A DNA stretch of 64,000 bases from Paludibacter propionicigenes WB4 (GTDB taxonomy: Bacteria; Bacteroidota; Bacteroidia; Bacteroidales; Paludibacteraceae), in assembly GCF_000183135.1 (NCBI RefSeq), contig NC_014734.1:124001-188000 (forward strand), read 5' to 3'. The notes beneath the pieces are model-generated. The model was not told the DNA's origin, did no database searches, and was given only the letters and a program-made list of their open reading frames with translations. Each line of letters opens with the position of its first letter. Within the stretch, counting starts at the first letter, position 1. The translations under genes were made by a program, and so were the position numbers. This document shows, one piece after another, positions 47,062 through 57,121 of the stretch.

Positions 47062-47095
47062 AAAGGCGAAATGAGGTTTAGTTCATTCCGCCTTT
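47062..47095 (-). terminator. Terminator of the superoxide dismutase gene
   Basis: AAAGGCG (47062-47068) pairs with CGCCTTT (47089-47095), extended by AATGA/TCATT with one mismatch. Located 22 bp past the stop. Confidence 0.75.
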
Positions 47096-47117
47096 GAAGT
47101 TGATTTTTCGTGTGTTT

Positions 47118-47693
47118 TTAATATCTCTCCGAAACTGTTTTCCAGTCTACTAAATCCCAGAGCGCAGCCACATAATCAGGGCGGCGATTTTGATAATCGA
47201 GATAATAGGCATGTTCCCAAACATCAAATGTAAGAAGTGGAGTCAATCCACGTGTGATTGGGTTGCCGGCGTTACTTTCTTTTACAATAGATAATTTGCC
47301 TTCAGCATCTTTTACCAACCAAGCCCAACCTGAACCGAATACAGATACTGCCGCTTTGTTGAATTCTGCTTTAAAATTATCCAGCGACCCCCAGGCTGCA
47401 TCGATAGCTTTTGCTAGTTTTTCGCTTGGTACGCTTCCTTTGTTGGGTGTCAGCGTTAGGAAATAAAATGTGTGATTCCAGATTTGCGCTGCATTATTGA
47501 ATATCGGACCTTCCGACTTTTTTACGATTGATTCCAGATCAGAATTTTCAAATTCAGTTCCTTCAACTAGCCCATTTAGGTTGTTTACATAGGTTTGATG
47601 ATGTTTTCCATAATGAAAACTTATTGTTTTCTCGCTGATTACTGGTTCTAGTGCGTTGTGTGCGTAAGGTAATTCGGGCAATGAAAATTTCAT
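47118..47693 (-). CDS. sodB: Superoxide dismutase (Fe/Mn type)
   Basis: A 191-residue cytosolic enzyme converting superoxide to peroxide and oxygen. Metal ligands: His27 (SFHYGKHH), His in IWNHTFYF, and Asp/His in DVWEHAYYLDY. The NAAQIWNH context with Gln is usual in Fe-type enzymes; a cambialistic (Fe or Mn) enzyme is possible. Length is normal. An oxidative-defence gene in a presumably anaerobic or microaerobic organism. Confidence 0.94.
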   Translation of the reverse strand: MKFSLPELPYAHNALEPVISEKTISFHYGKHHQTYVNNLNGLVEGTEFENSDLESIVKKSEGPIFNNAAQIWNHTFYFLTLTPNKGSVPSEKLAKAIDAAWGSLDNFKAEFNKAAVSVFGSGWAWLVKDAEGKLSIVKESNAGNPITRGLTPLLTFDVWEHAYYLDYQNRRPDYVAALWDLVDWKTVSERY

Positions 47694-47957
47694 GACTTAA
47701 TTGTTTTATGAGTTAATAAATTATATAAAGTTTTTCTTTTCTTATTCTAAAACGTCATTTAGCGACATTTTGTTTGAACGAGACCATGTTTTTTTGTGAA
47801 TTTTTTCGATACTATTGTTTAACTGCTTTTTTCTTATCATCTTTGCACTTCATACCGACTTAGTTGAAATTTTAAGCAAGCGAGTATACTACTCTTGTTT
47901 TGTAAGTCCGAAATATAAAAGCAAATATTGTACAATTAAATAAATAAACAAAGAAAC

Positions 47958-48434
47958 ATGAAAACAATCCGTTTAATCTTGGCACTTGCTGTAGTCATGC
48001 TGGCTACTTCAGCTTGTAAAACAAAGCAGAAAATAGCCGAAATTCCTGCCGGCGCAAATATTCAGGCTGCTGCCCCAAAAACAACTGTTACAAATACAAT
48101 AGCCGCTCCTTCTCCTACCTATCAAGCTCCGGAAAATGTAAAAACAGCTGAAAATGAAGTTACCCGTAACGAAAATTTTAGTTTAGTAGATGGCGAAGCC
48201 GGATCACTAAATTATAAATATCACGTTGTTGTTGGTAGTTTCGGTAAACAAACCAATGCTAAAGGACTTCAAACTACTCTGAAAGCTGAAGGAAACAAAG
48301 CTTTAATCGTTGTAAACGAAAAAGGTATGTACCGTGTGCTTATATCTTCTTTTAATGACTACAATCAGGCTCATGCCCGTATCAAAGAAATTTCTAACAG
48401 ATTTCCTGATGCGTGGGTTCTGGTACAAAAGTAA
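47958..48434 (+). CDS. SPOR-domain lipoprotein
   Basis: A 158-residue lipoprotein: signal peptide with lipobox TSAC (Cys20). A low-complexity Ala/Thr/Pro linker (about 25-75) follows, then a C-terminal SPOR domain (about 85-157: YHVVVGSFGKQTNAKGLQTTL ... MYRVLISSFNDYNQAHARIKEI), which binds denuded peptidoglycan at division sites. Likely involved in envelope or septal maintenance. Confidence 0.88.
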   Translation: MKTIRLILALAVVMLATSACKTKQKIAEIPAGANIQAAAPKTTVTNTIAAPSPTYQAPENVKTAENEVTRNENFSLVDGEAGSLNYKYHVVVGSFGKQTNAKGLQTTLKAEGNKALIVVNEKGMYRVLISSFNDYNQAHARIKEISNRFPDAWVLVQK

Positions 48435-48457
48435 AAGATATTTTTCATAACAATACG

Positions 48458-48489
48458 AAGAAGAGAAAGCAGAAATGTTTTCTCTTCTT
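48458..48489 (+). terminator. Terminator after the SPOR gene
   Basis: AAGAAGAGAAA (48458-48468) pairs with TTTCTCTTCTT (48479-48489); T-rich downstream. Confidence 0.7.
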
Positions 48490-48494
48490 TTGTT

Positions 48495-49859
48495 TTATGC
48501 CCGCCGAGGCGTTGTGGCCTTGAACCTCCTGACAAAAAGGAAAATTGTAACATAGGCTACGATCGATGCCAATCCATCAGATACCGGCATAGCAGTCCAT
48601 GCTCCTGTAACCCCCAAAAAGCGAGGGAAAATTAGTAAACAAGGAATCAAAAATAGAAACTGTCGCGTCAGACTCAAAAATATTGAAACCTTGGCTTTAC
48701 CAATGGACTGGAAAAAATTGGTAATTACTATCTGCGAACCAATAATGGGAAACATAATAACTGATATCTGAAGAGCTTTTGCAGCTATTGCCTGTAATTT
48801 GGCATCGGTGGTAAATAGTCTGGCAATAAGTGTTGGTGCAAATGTTCCAATCAAAAATCCCAGTGTAGTTATGCAGGTTCCGATCACTATGGCATACTTA
48901 AGTGTCTTAAACATGCGCTCAAAGTTCTTTGCACCATAATTAAACCCGACAATGGGTTGCGTACCCTGATTCAGACCAATAATAATCATTACTATCAGGG
49001 TGTTTATACTGTTGATAATACCGAATGCTCCAATTGCCAAATCGCCACCATAATGAATTAATGTAGTATTGACTAATATGACGACGAAACAGGTGGCCAG
49101 TTGCATGCTGAAAGGTGAGAGTCCAATGCTGATGATAGATAGTATTATTTTTTTTTCTAATTTGAAGTTCTTGCGGTAGAACCGAATATTGGAATCCGGT
49201 TTGAGAAAATGTGTCAAAACCCAGATTGTTCCTACGAAGTATGAGATATTTGTAGCATGTGCCGCACCCTGAATGCCCCAATGAAATACGAATATAAATA
49301 TCGGAGCCAGAATTGCATTGAGTACAGCACATATAATCATAGTGTACATGGCTTTGTGAGGATAGCCCGAAGCTCGCATAATATTGTTAAAACCGTAGCT
49401 TAACGCTGAGAAGATTCCACCGGGAATAATTACCCGCATAAAATCCTCTGCATATCGTGTGGTGTTTTCGGTTCCTCCAAACAGGTGCAATAAATCATGC
49501 ATGAATATGTACGAAAGGATAATGACCGTGCCGGATATAATAAAGGTGAGGGTAAGCGCATTGCCCAGAATCTTTTCTGCTTTTTCTTTGTTGTTTTCAC
49601 CCAGGGTAATGGATATTCTGGCAGCCGAACCTGCACCCACCAGCATGCCCGATGCCATAAGCAGAATCATAAAGGGAAAGGTTAGTGCCAAACCTGAAAT
49701 GGCTAACGGACCAACTCCCTGCCCGATAAAGATTCTATCTACAATATTGTATAACGACATAACCACAGTTCCCACAATCGCAGGGAGTGAGTACGTCCAG
49801 ATGAGTTTGCCGATCTTTTCGGTTGCAAGATTGTTTGTAATTTCGGCCTGACTCGTCAT
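48495..49859 (-). CDS. MATE-family multidrug exporter
   Basis: A 454-residue inner-membrane protein with twelve transmembrane helices in two six-helix halves. The family's first-helix block reads SLPAIVGTVVMSLYNIVDRIFIGQGVG (about residues 24-50). Probably exports cationic toxins or drugs by Na+ or H+ exchange. Substrate unknown. Transcribed alone, convergent with the SPOR gene. Confidence 0.92.
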   Translation of the reverse strand: MTSQAEITNNLATEKIGKLIWTYSLPAIVGTVVMSLYNIVDRIFIGQGVGPLAISGLALTFPFMILLMASGMLVGAGSAARISITLGENNKEKAEKILGNALTLTFIISGTVIILSYIFMHDLLHLFGGTENTTRYAEDFMRVIIPGGIFSALSYGFNNIMRASGYPHKAMYTMIICAVLNAILAPIFIFVFHWGIQGAAHATNISYFVGTIWVLTHFLKPDSNIRFYRKNFKLEKKIILSIISIGLSPFSMQLATCFVVILVNTTLIHYGGDLAIGAFGIINSINTLIVMIIIGLNQGTQPIVGFNYGAKNFERMFKTLKYAIVIGTCITTLGFLIGTFAPTLIARLFTTDAKLQAIAAKALQISVIMFPIIGSQIVITNFFQSIGKAKVSIFLSLTRQFLFLIPCLLIFPRFLGVTGAWTAMPVSDGLASIVAYVTIFLFVRRFKATTPRRA

Positions 49860-50023
49860 AAATAATAGTTGAATTGAAATTAAAACCCCGCGAAAGCTGA
49901 AATTGTTTAATGAAAAAACTTCTGTTATTATTTAAAGTTGGAAACGAATTCCTCTCGAATTTAAAACAAAGTCACTTGCTCGGTTTGAGTAACTATAAAA
50001 TGATATAGTTTTCGTAAAAGAAT

Positions 50024-51349
50024 CTATAGAAGATCACTCGCCAATTCGGATAAAAAGCTTCTTTCGCCTTTCACCAAATTAATGTGAGCAAAGATGTTTT
50101 GCCCGCGCATGCGATCAATCATATAGACCAGTCCATTAGAAAACATGTCCAGATAAGGCGAATCTATTTGTTGTACATCGCCCGTGAAAACGATTTTTGT
50201 ACCTTCTCCGGCTCTTGTAATAATTGTTTTTACCTCGTGAGGTGTAAGGTTTTGAGCTTCGTCCACAATGAAAAAAGTTTCGCTCAGGCTTCGTCCGCGG
50301 ATATAGGCCAGGGCTTCGATTACCAGTTGTTCGTTACGTTGAAGTTCTTCTATCAGTCTTATTTCCTTACCCTGATAGGAGAAATTATGTTTTATCACAT
50401 TCAGGTTGTCGAACAGGGGTTGCATGTAGGGAGCCACTTTTTGCTTCTCATCTCCGGGTAAAAATCCTAAATCTTTGTTTCCCAACGCTACAATAGGTCT
50501 GGCCAGCAAAATTTGCTTGTACGATTCGTTTTTCTGCAAGGCGGCAGCAAGTGCAAGCAAAGTCTTTCCTGTTCCCGATTTTCCGGTTAGTGCCACCAGT
50601 TTAATGTCTTCGTCAAGTAACACATTCATTGCAAAAGCCTGTTCAGCATTCCGGGGTTCTATGCCAAAGGAGCGCTCTTTTTCTACACGTTTTACCATAC
50701 CTATCTGAGGATTGTAACGTGCCAACACGCTTGAACGAACACTTTTAAGTATGAAACATTCCTGAGGCTCAATGTCTGATGCGAAGTCAAGATCCTCAAC
50801 CGGGATGGTGCCATCGCCAGTGTATAATTTATCTATCAACTCAGGTGCAATATTGTCATAGGTCTCATAATTTTTCTCAAAAACATTGAAATCGGTTACT
50901 TTATCGTTGATGTAATCTTCTGCTTCCAGCCCGAGCGAAAGGGCTTTCATTCGTAAATTTATGTCTTTGCTTACGAGAATTGTTTTGTTCTTCTTTTTAT
51001 CTTCGCGCAAGACATAAGTTGCGGCAAGAATACGGTGATCGGGCGTTTTTTCAACAAATGATTTTGAAATAACTTCCGGATATTCACCACCGGTAATGAT
51101 AAAAAGCTTACCTTTCCCGGCTCCAAGGCTTGCTCCTTTTGTAAATAATTGATCATCCGCTATTAAATCCAGTTCGCGGGTAAATTCTCTGGCATTGAAA
51201 TTTATTTGTTCGTTCCCTTTTTTAAAGTGATCAAGCTCTTCAAGTACTACTATTGGAATGTAAATATCATTTTCTTCGAAATTATGAACGCATTTATAAT
51301 CGTGTAAGATAACGTTAGTGTCTAAAACAAAATTTTTCTTAGTACCCAT
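50024..51349 (-). CDS. PIN-PhoH ATPase fusion (YlaK/PhoH2-like)
   Basis: A 441-residue two-domain protein. The N-terminal PIN nuclease domain (about residues 1-140) starts NFVLDTNVILHD, with acidic metal-binding residues and a DKVTDF end. The C-terminal PhoH ATPase (about 230-441) has Walker A TGKSGTGKT and Walker B FFIVDEAQNLT. Such proteins are proposed RNA helicase-nucleases. No toxin-antitoxin-like partner is adjacent. Confidence 0.9.
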   Translation of the reverse strand: MGTKKNFVLDTNVILHDYKCVHNFEENDIYIPIVVLEELDHFKKGNEQINFNAREFTRELDLIADDQLFTKGASLGAGKGKLFIITGGEYPEVISKSFVEKTPDHRILAATYVLREDKKKNKTILVSKDINLRMKALSLGLEAEDYINDKVTDFNVFEKNYETYDNIAPELIDKLYTGDGTIPVEDLDFASDIEPQECFILKSVRSSVLARYNPQIGMVKRVEKERSFGIEPRNAEQAFAMNVLLDEDIKLVALTGKSGTGKTLLALAAALQKNESYKQILLARPIVALGNKDLGFLPGDEKQKVAPYMQPLFDNLNVIKHNFSYQGKEIRLIEELQRNEQLVIEALAYIRGRSLSETFFIVDEAQNLTPHEVKTIITRAGEGTKIVFTGDVQQIDSPYLDMFSNGLVYMIDRMRGQNIFAHINLVKGERSFLSELASDLL

Positions 51350-51717
51350 ACTTGTTTAACTTGTTGATAATGAATAATAAATAATTAACATCACATTTGA
51401 CAATAAAAATAGGCATTATTGCTGAATAAAATGCTGTTTTTGTATATATAGTTTTCAACATTATGGAGGCAGCAAATCCTATAAAGTAAAGAAGCACTCA
51501 CCGCATTAAAATGTCAGTACGCCGTTTGGCTGTTTAGTTGAAGCTTTTCTTAATTTATTGCTATGAGATTCTTAAAAATAGAACAAATTGTTTGATTTTA
51601 TGTTTTAAAACATGTAAATCGATGTTTTTTGCTGTTTAAATTCGTCTGGAAATACGAAGTTAACAATAATTCCAATCTAAATGTATTACATTTGCAATCA
51701 TTTTAAAATTAAAATTC
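51350..51717. promoter_or_regulatory. Intergenic region and glycogen synthase promoter
   Basis: AT-rich 368-bp divergent gap. TACATTTG (51687-51694) is a -7 box 23 bp before the GT3 ATG; no -33 TTTG lies at the right distance. I see no further structure. Confidence 0.55.
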
Positions 51718-53370
51718 ATGTCGAAAACATTGAATCCGGAATATATTTTTGAAACCAGTTGGGAGGTGTGTAATATGGTTGGAGGTATCTACACGGTATT
51801 GTCAACTCGTGCTGCTACTTTGCAACAGTCGCATCCTGACAAACTGATATTTATCGGACCCGATGTTTGGTTGGATAAGCCCAATCCATTGTTTGAAGAA
51901 ATTCCCGATTTATATAAGGATTGGAAAGAATTTACGGATGCAGAGTATGGCTTGAAAATACGTATAGGCAGATGGGATATTCCCGGAAAACCTATCGCTG
52001 TACTTGTTAACTTTTTGCCGTTGATGGCTCAGAAGAACGAGATTTATGGTCGGGTTTGGGAACTGGTGGGTGTCAATTCAATAGCCGCTTACGGAGATTA
52101 TGATGAATCATCGATGTTCGGTTATTCCACCGGTATGATTATCGAAAGTTATTATCGTTTTTTTAAGTTGACTTCCGATAATCAGGTAGTTGCGCACTTT
52201 AATGAGTGGATGACTACCTTTGGGGCTTTTTATATACAAAATGGTGTACCCGAAATAGCTACATTATTTACAACTCATGCTACTTCTATCGGCCGATCAA
52301 TAGCCGGAAATCATAAACCTTTGTACGATTACCTTGCGGAATATAACGGCGACCAAATGTCATACGAGTTGAACATGGTTTCAAAACATTCTACCGAAAA
52401 GGTGGCAGCTCATACAGTCGACTGTTTTACTACGGTGAGCGAAATTACTGGAATTGAATGTGAACAACTGCTAGACAAAAAGCCGGACGTAATTACTCCC
52501 AATGGATTTGAGGATGACTTTGTACCACAAGGAAAGAATTTCGCACAAAAAAGAAAAGAAGCCCGGGAAACGTTACGAAAAGTAACGGAAACATTATTAG
52601 GGTATGAACTATCGTCTGATGCGCTGTTGATAAGCACTGCCGGACGATACGAATATAAAAATAAAGGTATTGATACTTTCCTTGAATCGTTGAAAATATT
52701 GTCTGAAAAGGAATTGACTAAAGAGATAGTGGCATTTATCATGGTGCCGGGACATATAAAAGGATCAAGATTAGACTTGATTTCCAGTTTACAACATCCT
52801 GAAATTAAACTGGATTCTACCAACAGATTCACTACTCACGAACTTTATGATTATTATAATGATAATGTGATGTCTGCCATTCATTGGTTTCACTTTAATA
52901 ATCAAGCATCGCAACGTGTGAAGATTGTGTTTGTACCTTCGTATCTGAATGGGGCTGATGGAGTTTTTAATAAATCGTATTACGATTTGCTTATAGGAAT
53001 GGATCTAACGGTATTTCCATCTTATTATGAACCTTGGGGTTACACTCCTTTGGAGAGTGTAGCTTTTGCCGTGCCAACTATTACTACAGATCTCTCGGGA
53101 TTTGGTCAGTGGGTTTCTCATAATCCTCAGCCAATTAAAAATGGAGTTGGAGTGATTCACAGATCAGATTATAATGGTTATCTGGTGGCTACTCAAATAG
53201 CAGAAATGATTTTTGACTTTGCGGCTTATGATGAAACAGAAATAAAAAAAGTTCGTAAAAGAGCTTCAGTTATAGCAGAAAAAGCTCTTTGGAAGCATTT
53301 TATTCATTTCTATGATAATGCTTACCACATAGCGCTCACCAATAGAAATAAAAGATTGAGTATTGGATAA
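51718..53370 (+). CDS. Glycogen synthase (GT3, eukaryote-like)
   Basis: A 550-residue GT-B glycosyltransferase of family GT3, the animal/fungal type, rather than bacterial GlgA (GT5). It begins NPEYIFETSWEVCNMVGGIYTVLSTRA, with the donor-site motif PSYYEPWGYTPLESVAFAVPT near residue 432. It polymerises glucose from a nucleotide sugar into glycogen. The phosphorylase follows by 191 bp on the same strand, and the debranching/GT4/GH57 operon lies at 8-12.7 kb, so synthesis and breakdown are both present. Confidence 0.93.
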   Translation: MSKTLNPEYIFETSWEVCNMVGGIYTVLSTRAATLQQSHPDKLIFIGPDVWLDKPNPLFEEIPDLYKDWKEFTDAEYGLKIRIGRWDIPGKPIAVLVNFLPLMAQKNEIYGRVWELVGVNSIAAYGDYDESSMFGYSTGMIIESYYRFFKLTSDNQVVAHFNEWMTTFGAFYIQNGVPEIATLFTTHATSIGRSIAGNHKPLYDYLAEYNGDQMSYELNMVSKHSTEKVAAHTVDCFTTVSEITGIECEQLLDKKPDVITPNGFEDDFVPQGKNFAQKRKEARETLRKVTETLLGYELSSDALLISTAGRYEYKNKGIDTFLESLKILSEKELTKEIVAFIMVPGHIKGSRLDLISSLQHPEIKLDSTNRFTTHELYDYYNDNVMSAIHWFHFNNQASQRVKIVFVPSYLNGADGVFNKSYYDLLIGMDLTVFPSYYEPWGYTPLESVAFAVPTITTDLSGFGQWVSHNPQPIKNGVGVIHRSDYNGYLVATQIAEMIFDFAAYDETEIKKVRKRASVIAEKALWKHFIHFYDNAYHIALTNRNKRLSIG

Positions 53371-53440
53371 TTTTTTATAGGTGAGGATCTTCGTTCTCTG
53401 CAATCGTTTGAAATGAATATCGATTTTTTTGAGTATCTTG

Positions 53441-53473
53441 TTGCCAGTTCATTTCATATTTTGCGTATTTTTG
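53441..53473 (+). promoter_or_regulatory. Possible glgP promoter
   Basis: TTG (53441-53443) and TATTTTTG (53466-53473), spacing 22 bp, about 90 bp before the phosphorylase ATG. A loose match. Confidence 0.4.
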
Positions 53474-53561
53474 TATTGAAATATATTAATAAATTACAAC
53501 AATTGCTTTTTTAATTATTATTCTTGGAATAACGTATTAGTTACTAAATAGATAAAAGCGT

Positions 53562-56126
53562 ATGAAAATCAAAGTTAACAATGTCAATGATGTGAACTTA
53601 AAGGAAATCAGTGTAAAGTCGCACTTGCCTGCAAGTTTGAATAAATTAGATGAAATTGCTCAAAATATCTGGTGGACCTGGAATAGTCATGCTAAAAGTT
53701 TGTTTCGTCAAATAGATAAACAGGCTTGGATTGAGGCTTCATCAAATCCTGTTTTACTACTGAATATTTTGAATTACGAAAAACTGGTTGCTTTAGGTCA
53801 GGATGCTGCATTCATTAAAAAGGTAGATGCTGTTTATGATGATTTTCAGGCTTACATGAATGTTCCAAAAAATACGAAAGTACCTTCGATAGCTTATTTC
53901 AGTATGGAATACGGACTCACCGAGGTTCTGAAGATTTATTCAGGAGGTTTGGGTGTGTTGGCCGGAGATTATCTGAAAGAAGCAAGTGATTGCAACGTTG
54001 ACCTGACCGCAGTCGGATTTTTATATCGCTATGGTTATTTTACTCAATCTCTGTCTGTAGATGGTCAGCAAGTTGCTGTTTATGAGGCTCAGAATTTTAA
54101 TAATTTGCCAATTCAGCAACTGAAAGATGCTAACGACGAGCCGATAGTGGTTGAAGTTCCCTATCCCGGACGTACAGTTTACTCACACGTATGGAAAGTT
54201 TCGGTTGGGCGTATAGCTCTTTATTTGCTTGATACCGATAACGATATGAATAGTGAATACGATCGCTCTATTACACACCAACTTTATGGTGGCGATTGGG
54301 AAAATCGTATGAAACAAGAGATTATGCTTGGAATTGGTGGTATTCTGACTCTGAAAAAACTGGGAATAGAGAAAGAAGTTTATCACTGTAATGAAGGACA
54401 TGCTGCACTGATAAACACCCAACGCTTGGTTGATTTGATTGCAGATAAGAATCTGACATTTAATCAGGCGCTTGAGATTGTTCGTGCAAGTTCGCTTTAT
54501 ACGGTTCATACACCGGTTCCTGCCGGACATGACAGCTTTGAAGAAGGATTATTCCAAAAATATATGAGCGAATATCCGGCTAAACTTCAGTTGAGTTGGG
54601 ACGACTTTATCGATATGGGTCGTGAGCACCCCGGAGATCATAACGAAAAATTCAGCATGAGTACTTTTGCATGTAATACCTGTCAGGAAGTGAATGGTGT
54701 TAGCTGGTTACATGGAAAAGTGTCTCAGGAAATGTTCAATCCTATCTGGAAAGGTTATTTCCCAGAAGAATTGCACGTTAGTTACGTTACGAATGGAGTT
54801 CACTTACCTACATGGACTTCTTCAGATTGGAAAGCAATTTACGAAAAATATTTTACTAAGGCTTTTTATGCTGATCAGTCTAATATGAAAATTTGGGAAG
54901 GTGTGTATCAAATTCCGGATGAAGAAATTTGGCATACCCGTATGAATTTGAAAATAAAACTGATAGATTATATTAAGGATCAGTTCCGCGAAAACTGGTT
55001 GAAAAATCAGGGTGATCCATCGCGCATCGTATCGGTACTGGAAGCTATCAATCCCAAAGCGTTGATTATTGGATTCGGTCGTCGTTTTGCTACTTATAAG
55101 CGCGCACATCTTTTGTTCACAGACCTGGAGCGTTTGGAAAAAATTGTAAATGATCCTCTTCATCCTGTTCAGTTTTTATTTACAGGAAAGGCTCACCCTG
55201 CTGATGGTGGCGGACAAGGATTGATTAAACGAATTATCGAAATATCGCGTATGCCTCAGTTCCTTGGAAAAGTTATTTTCCTTGAAAACTACGATATGCG
55301 ATTGGCAAAACGCTTGGTTTGTGGAGTTGATATATGGTTAAATACACCGACTCGTCCTTTGGAGGCTTCTGGAACTTCAGGAGAAAAGGCTCAAATGAAT
55401 GGCGTGTTGAATTTCTCCGTTCTTGATGGCTGGTGGCTTGAAGGATACGTGAAAGGTGCCGGTTGGGCATTGACAGAAAAGCGTACTTACGAAAATGATA
55501 TGCATCAAGATCAACTCGATGCAGCAACCATTTACAGTATGCTGGAGAATGAAATAATACCATTGTATTTTGCCAAAAATACTAAAGGATATTCGCCGGA
55601 GTGGATACAGGTTATCAAAAATTCATTAGCTCAAATCACACCTCGCTTTACTACAAAGCGTATGATTGATGACTATATTGCTCGTTTTTATACCAAACTG
55701 GCTACACGTTCAGCATTGTTAAAGACGAATGATTATGCCAAAGCAAAAGAAATTACTGCATGGAAAGAAAAAGTTGCTGCTGGCTGGGATAAAATTCAGA
55801 TAGTTTCAATGGATGTGCCTGATAAATTAATCCATAATCCACAAGTTGGTGAGATTAACACAATTGATATTGTTATTGATGTTCATGAAATTAATGATAA
55901 TGGTATTGGAATAGAGCTTGTTGCTACTAAATTAGGAAAGAACAATGTGGACACTCTCTATAATGTAGAAGAGCTCAAACTGGTGAAAACAGAAGGAACG
56001 AAACTGTTCTTTAGTATTGAATATCAGTTGAATATGGCGGGGTCATTTAAGTATGGTTTCCGTATGTTCCCTAAAAACGAAGATCTTCCTCATCGTCAGG
56101 ATTTCTGCTATGTACGTTGGATTTAG
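53562..56126 (+). CDS. glgP: Alpha-glucan phosphorylase (GT35)
   Basis: An 854-residue pyridoxal-phosphate enzyme releasing glucose 1-phosphate from alpha-glucans. The N-terminal [13 protein letters not shown] and [30 protein letters not shown] are typical of the short TIGR02094-type phosphorylase. The pyridoxal-Lys block reads [25 protein letters not shown], with Glu where many relatives have Met before the Lys. A strong terminator follows. Confidence 0.93.
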   Translation: MKIKVNNVNDVNLKEISVKSHLPASLNKLDEIAQNIWWTWNSHAKSLFRQIDKQAWIEASSNPVLLLNILNYEKLVALGQDAAFIKKVDAVYDDFQAYMNVPKNTKVPSIAYFSMEYGLTEVLKIYSGGLGVLAGDYLKEASDCNVDLTAVGFLYRYGYFTQSLSVDGQQVAVYEAQNFNNLPIQQLKDANDEPIVVEVPYPGRTVYSHVWKVSVGRIALYLLDTDNDMNSEYDRSITHQLYGGDWENRMKQEIMLGIGGILTLKKLGIEKEVYHCNEGHAALINTQRLVDLIADKNLTFNQALEIVRASSLYTVHTPVPAGHDSFEEGLFQKYMSEYPAKLQLSWDDFIDMGREHPGDHNEKFSMSTFACNTCQEVNGVSWLHGKVSQEMFNPIWKGYFPEELHVSYVTNGVHLPTWTSSDWKAIYEKYFTKAFYADQSNMKIWEGVYQIPDEEIWHTRMNLKIKLIDYIKDQFRENWLKNQGDPSRIVSVLEAINPKALIIGFGRRFATYKRAHLLFTDLERLEKIVNDPLHPVQFLFTGKAHPADGGGQGLIKRIIEISRMPQFLGKVIFLENYDMRLAKRLVCGVDIWLNTPTRPLEASGTSGEKAQMNGVLNFSVLDGWWLEGYVKGAGWALTEKRTYENDMHQDQLDAATIYSMLENEIIPLYFAKNTKGYSPEWIQVIKNSLAQITPRFTTKRMIDDYIARFYTKLATRSALLKTNDYAKAKEITAWKEKVAAGWDKIQIVSMDVPDKLIHNPQVGEINTIDIVIDVHEINDNGIGIELVATKLGKNNVDTLYNVEELKLVKTEGTKLFFSIEYQLNMAGSFKYGFRMFPKNEDLPHRQDFCYVRWI

Positions 56127-56140
56127 AGTGAATTTAATTT

Positions 56141-56181
56141 CAAACAAAAAGACCGGATATATATCTGGTCTTTTTTGTTTG
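56141..56181 (+). terminator. Terminator after glgP
   Basis: CAAACAAAAAGACCGGAT at 56141-56158 pairs with ATCTGGTCTTTTTTGTTTG at 56163-56181, with one G-U pair and one bulge, 15 bp past the stop. It provides T-rich ends. Confidence 0.85.
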
Positions 56182-56218
56182 AAATACTTCTTAATTTTCA
56201 GGATTTGAGCAGGATGTA

Positions 56219-56986
56219 TCATCGGGTAAAGACGAATTTACTTTCTGTAGATAGTTGTGGACTGAACCAATAACCTTCCGCGTTAAATCCTTTCAGATCT
56301 TCCACATTGTCAATCTTATTCTCAATTACATATCGTACCATCATACCTCGTGCTTTTTTGATGTATATCACTATCGGTTTGTATTCATCGTTCTTGTATT
56401 GCAAAAAGTCAAAGTCTATGACATTGGCTTGAAGCAGTTTTTTATTGATAGATTTCATGTATTCTCCGGATGCCAGGTTGAGCAGAGTTTGCGAACCACC
56501 AGATGCTTTAACTGCATCATTAAGAGCTTCGGTAATTTTATTCCCCCAGAATGCATATAAATTATTGCCGGCATCGGTTTTTAATCTTGTGCTTACGTCT
56601 AAACGATAGGGCTGAATCAAATCAAAAGGGCGAAGAACTCCGTAAAGTCCGGACAAAATGCGTAAATGTGACTGCAAGTATGTAAGATTCTCAGAAGACA
56701 GACTTTTTGCGTCCAACCCATGGAAAACCTCTCCATTGAAAACAAATACGGCCTGTTTTGCATTTTTGCTTGTAAAAGGACGTTGCCAGTTGAAGTGACG
56801 GTCAACATTAAGTTGAGCCAGGTTACTGTTCACATCCAGCAATTTGGCTAATTCAGATAGTGATAATTCCTTTATTTTGTTGATGAGTAATTCTGCCTCA
56901 TCCATGTATTGAGGTTGAGTATGTTTTTTTACAACATCTTGAGGCTCAAAATTCTGTATTTTTGCAGGTGATAAGAGAAGCAGCAT
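56219..56986 (-). CDS. yaaA: YaaA-family peroxide-stress protein
   Basis: A 255-residue cytosolic protein matching YaaA/DUF328: MLLLLSPAKIQNF at the N-terminus, FNGEVFHGLDAKSLS near residue 86, GVLRPFDLIQPYRLDVSTRL near 125, and KARGMMVRYVIENKI near 218. In Escherichia coli YaaA limits iron-driven DNA damage under peroxide. Transcribed alone on the minus strand. Confidence 0.92.
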   Translation of the reverse strand: MLLLLSPAKIQNFEPQDVVKKHTQPQYMDEAELLINKIKELSLSELAKLLDVNSNLAQLNVDRHFNWQRPFTSKNAKQAVFVFNGEVFHGLDAKSLSSENLTYLQSHLRILSGLYGVLRPFDLIQPYRLDVSTRLKTDAGNNLYAFWGNKITEALNDAVKASGGSQTLLNLASGEYMKSINKKLLQANVIDFDFLQYKNDEYKPIVIYIKKARGMMVRYVIENKIDNVEDLKGFNAEGYWFSPQLSTESKFVFTR

Positions 56987-57063
56987 ATTTTTCGGTTTTT
57001 AGTTTTTCAAAGCTACACATTTTCACTCAATTATCAAATTCTAAAATCATAAATGCATAAAAA

Positions 57064-57097
57064 AAGAACGGACTTACTTTTCAGTAAATCCGTTCTT
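57064..57097 (-). terminator. Terminator of the phosphofructokinase gene
   Basis: AAGAACGGA (57064-57072) pairs with TCCGTTCTT (57089-57097), extended by TTAC/GTAA, 24 bp past the stop; T run on the minus strand. Confidence 0.82.
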
Positions 57098-57121
57098 CTG
57101 ATATATACTCCTGATAAGGTG

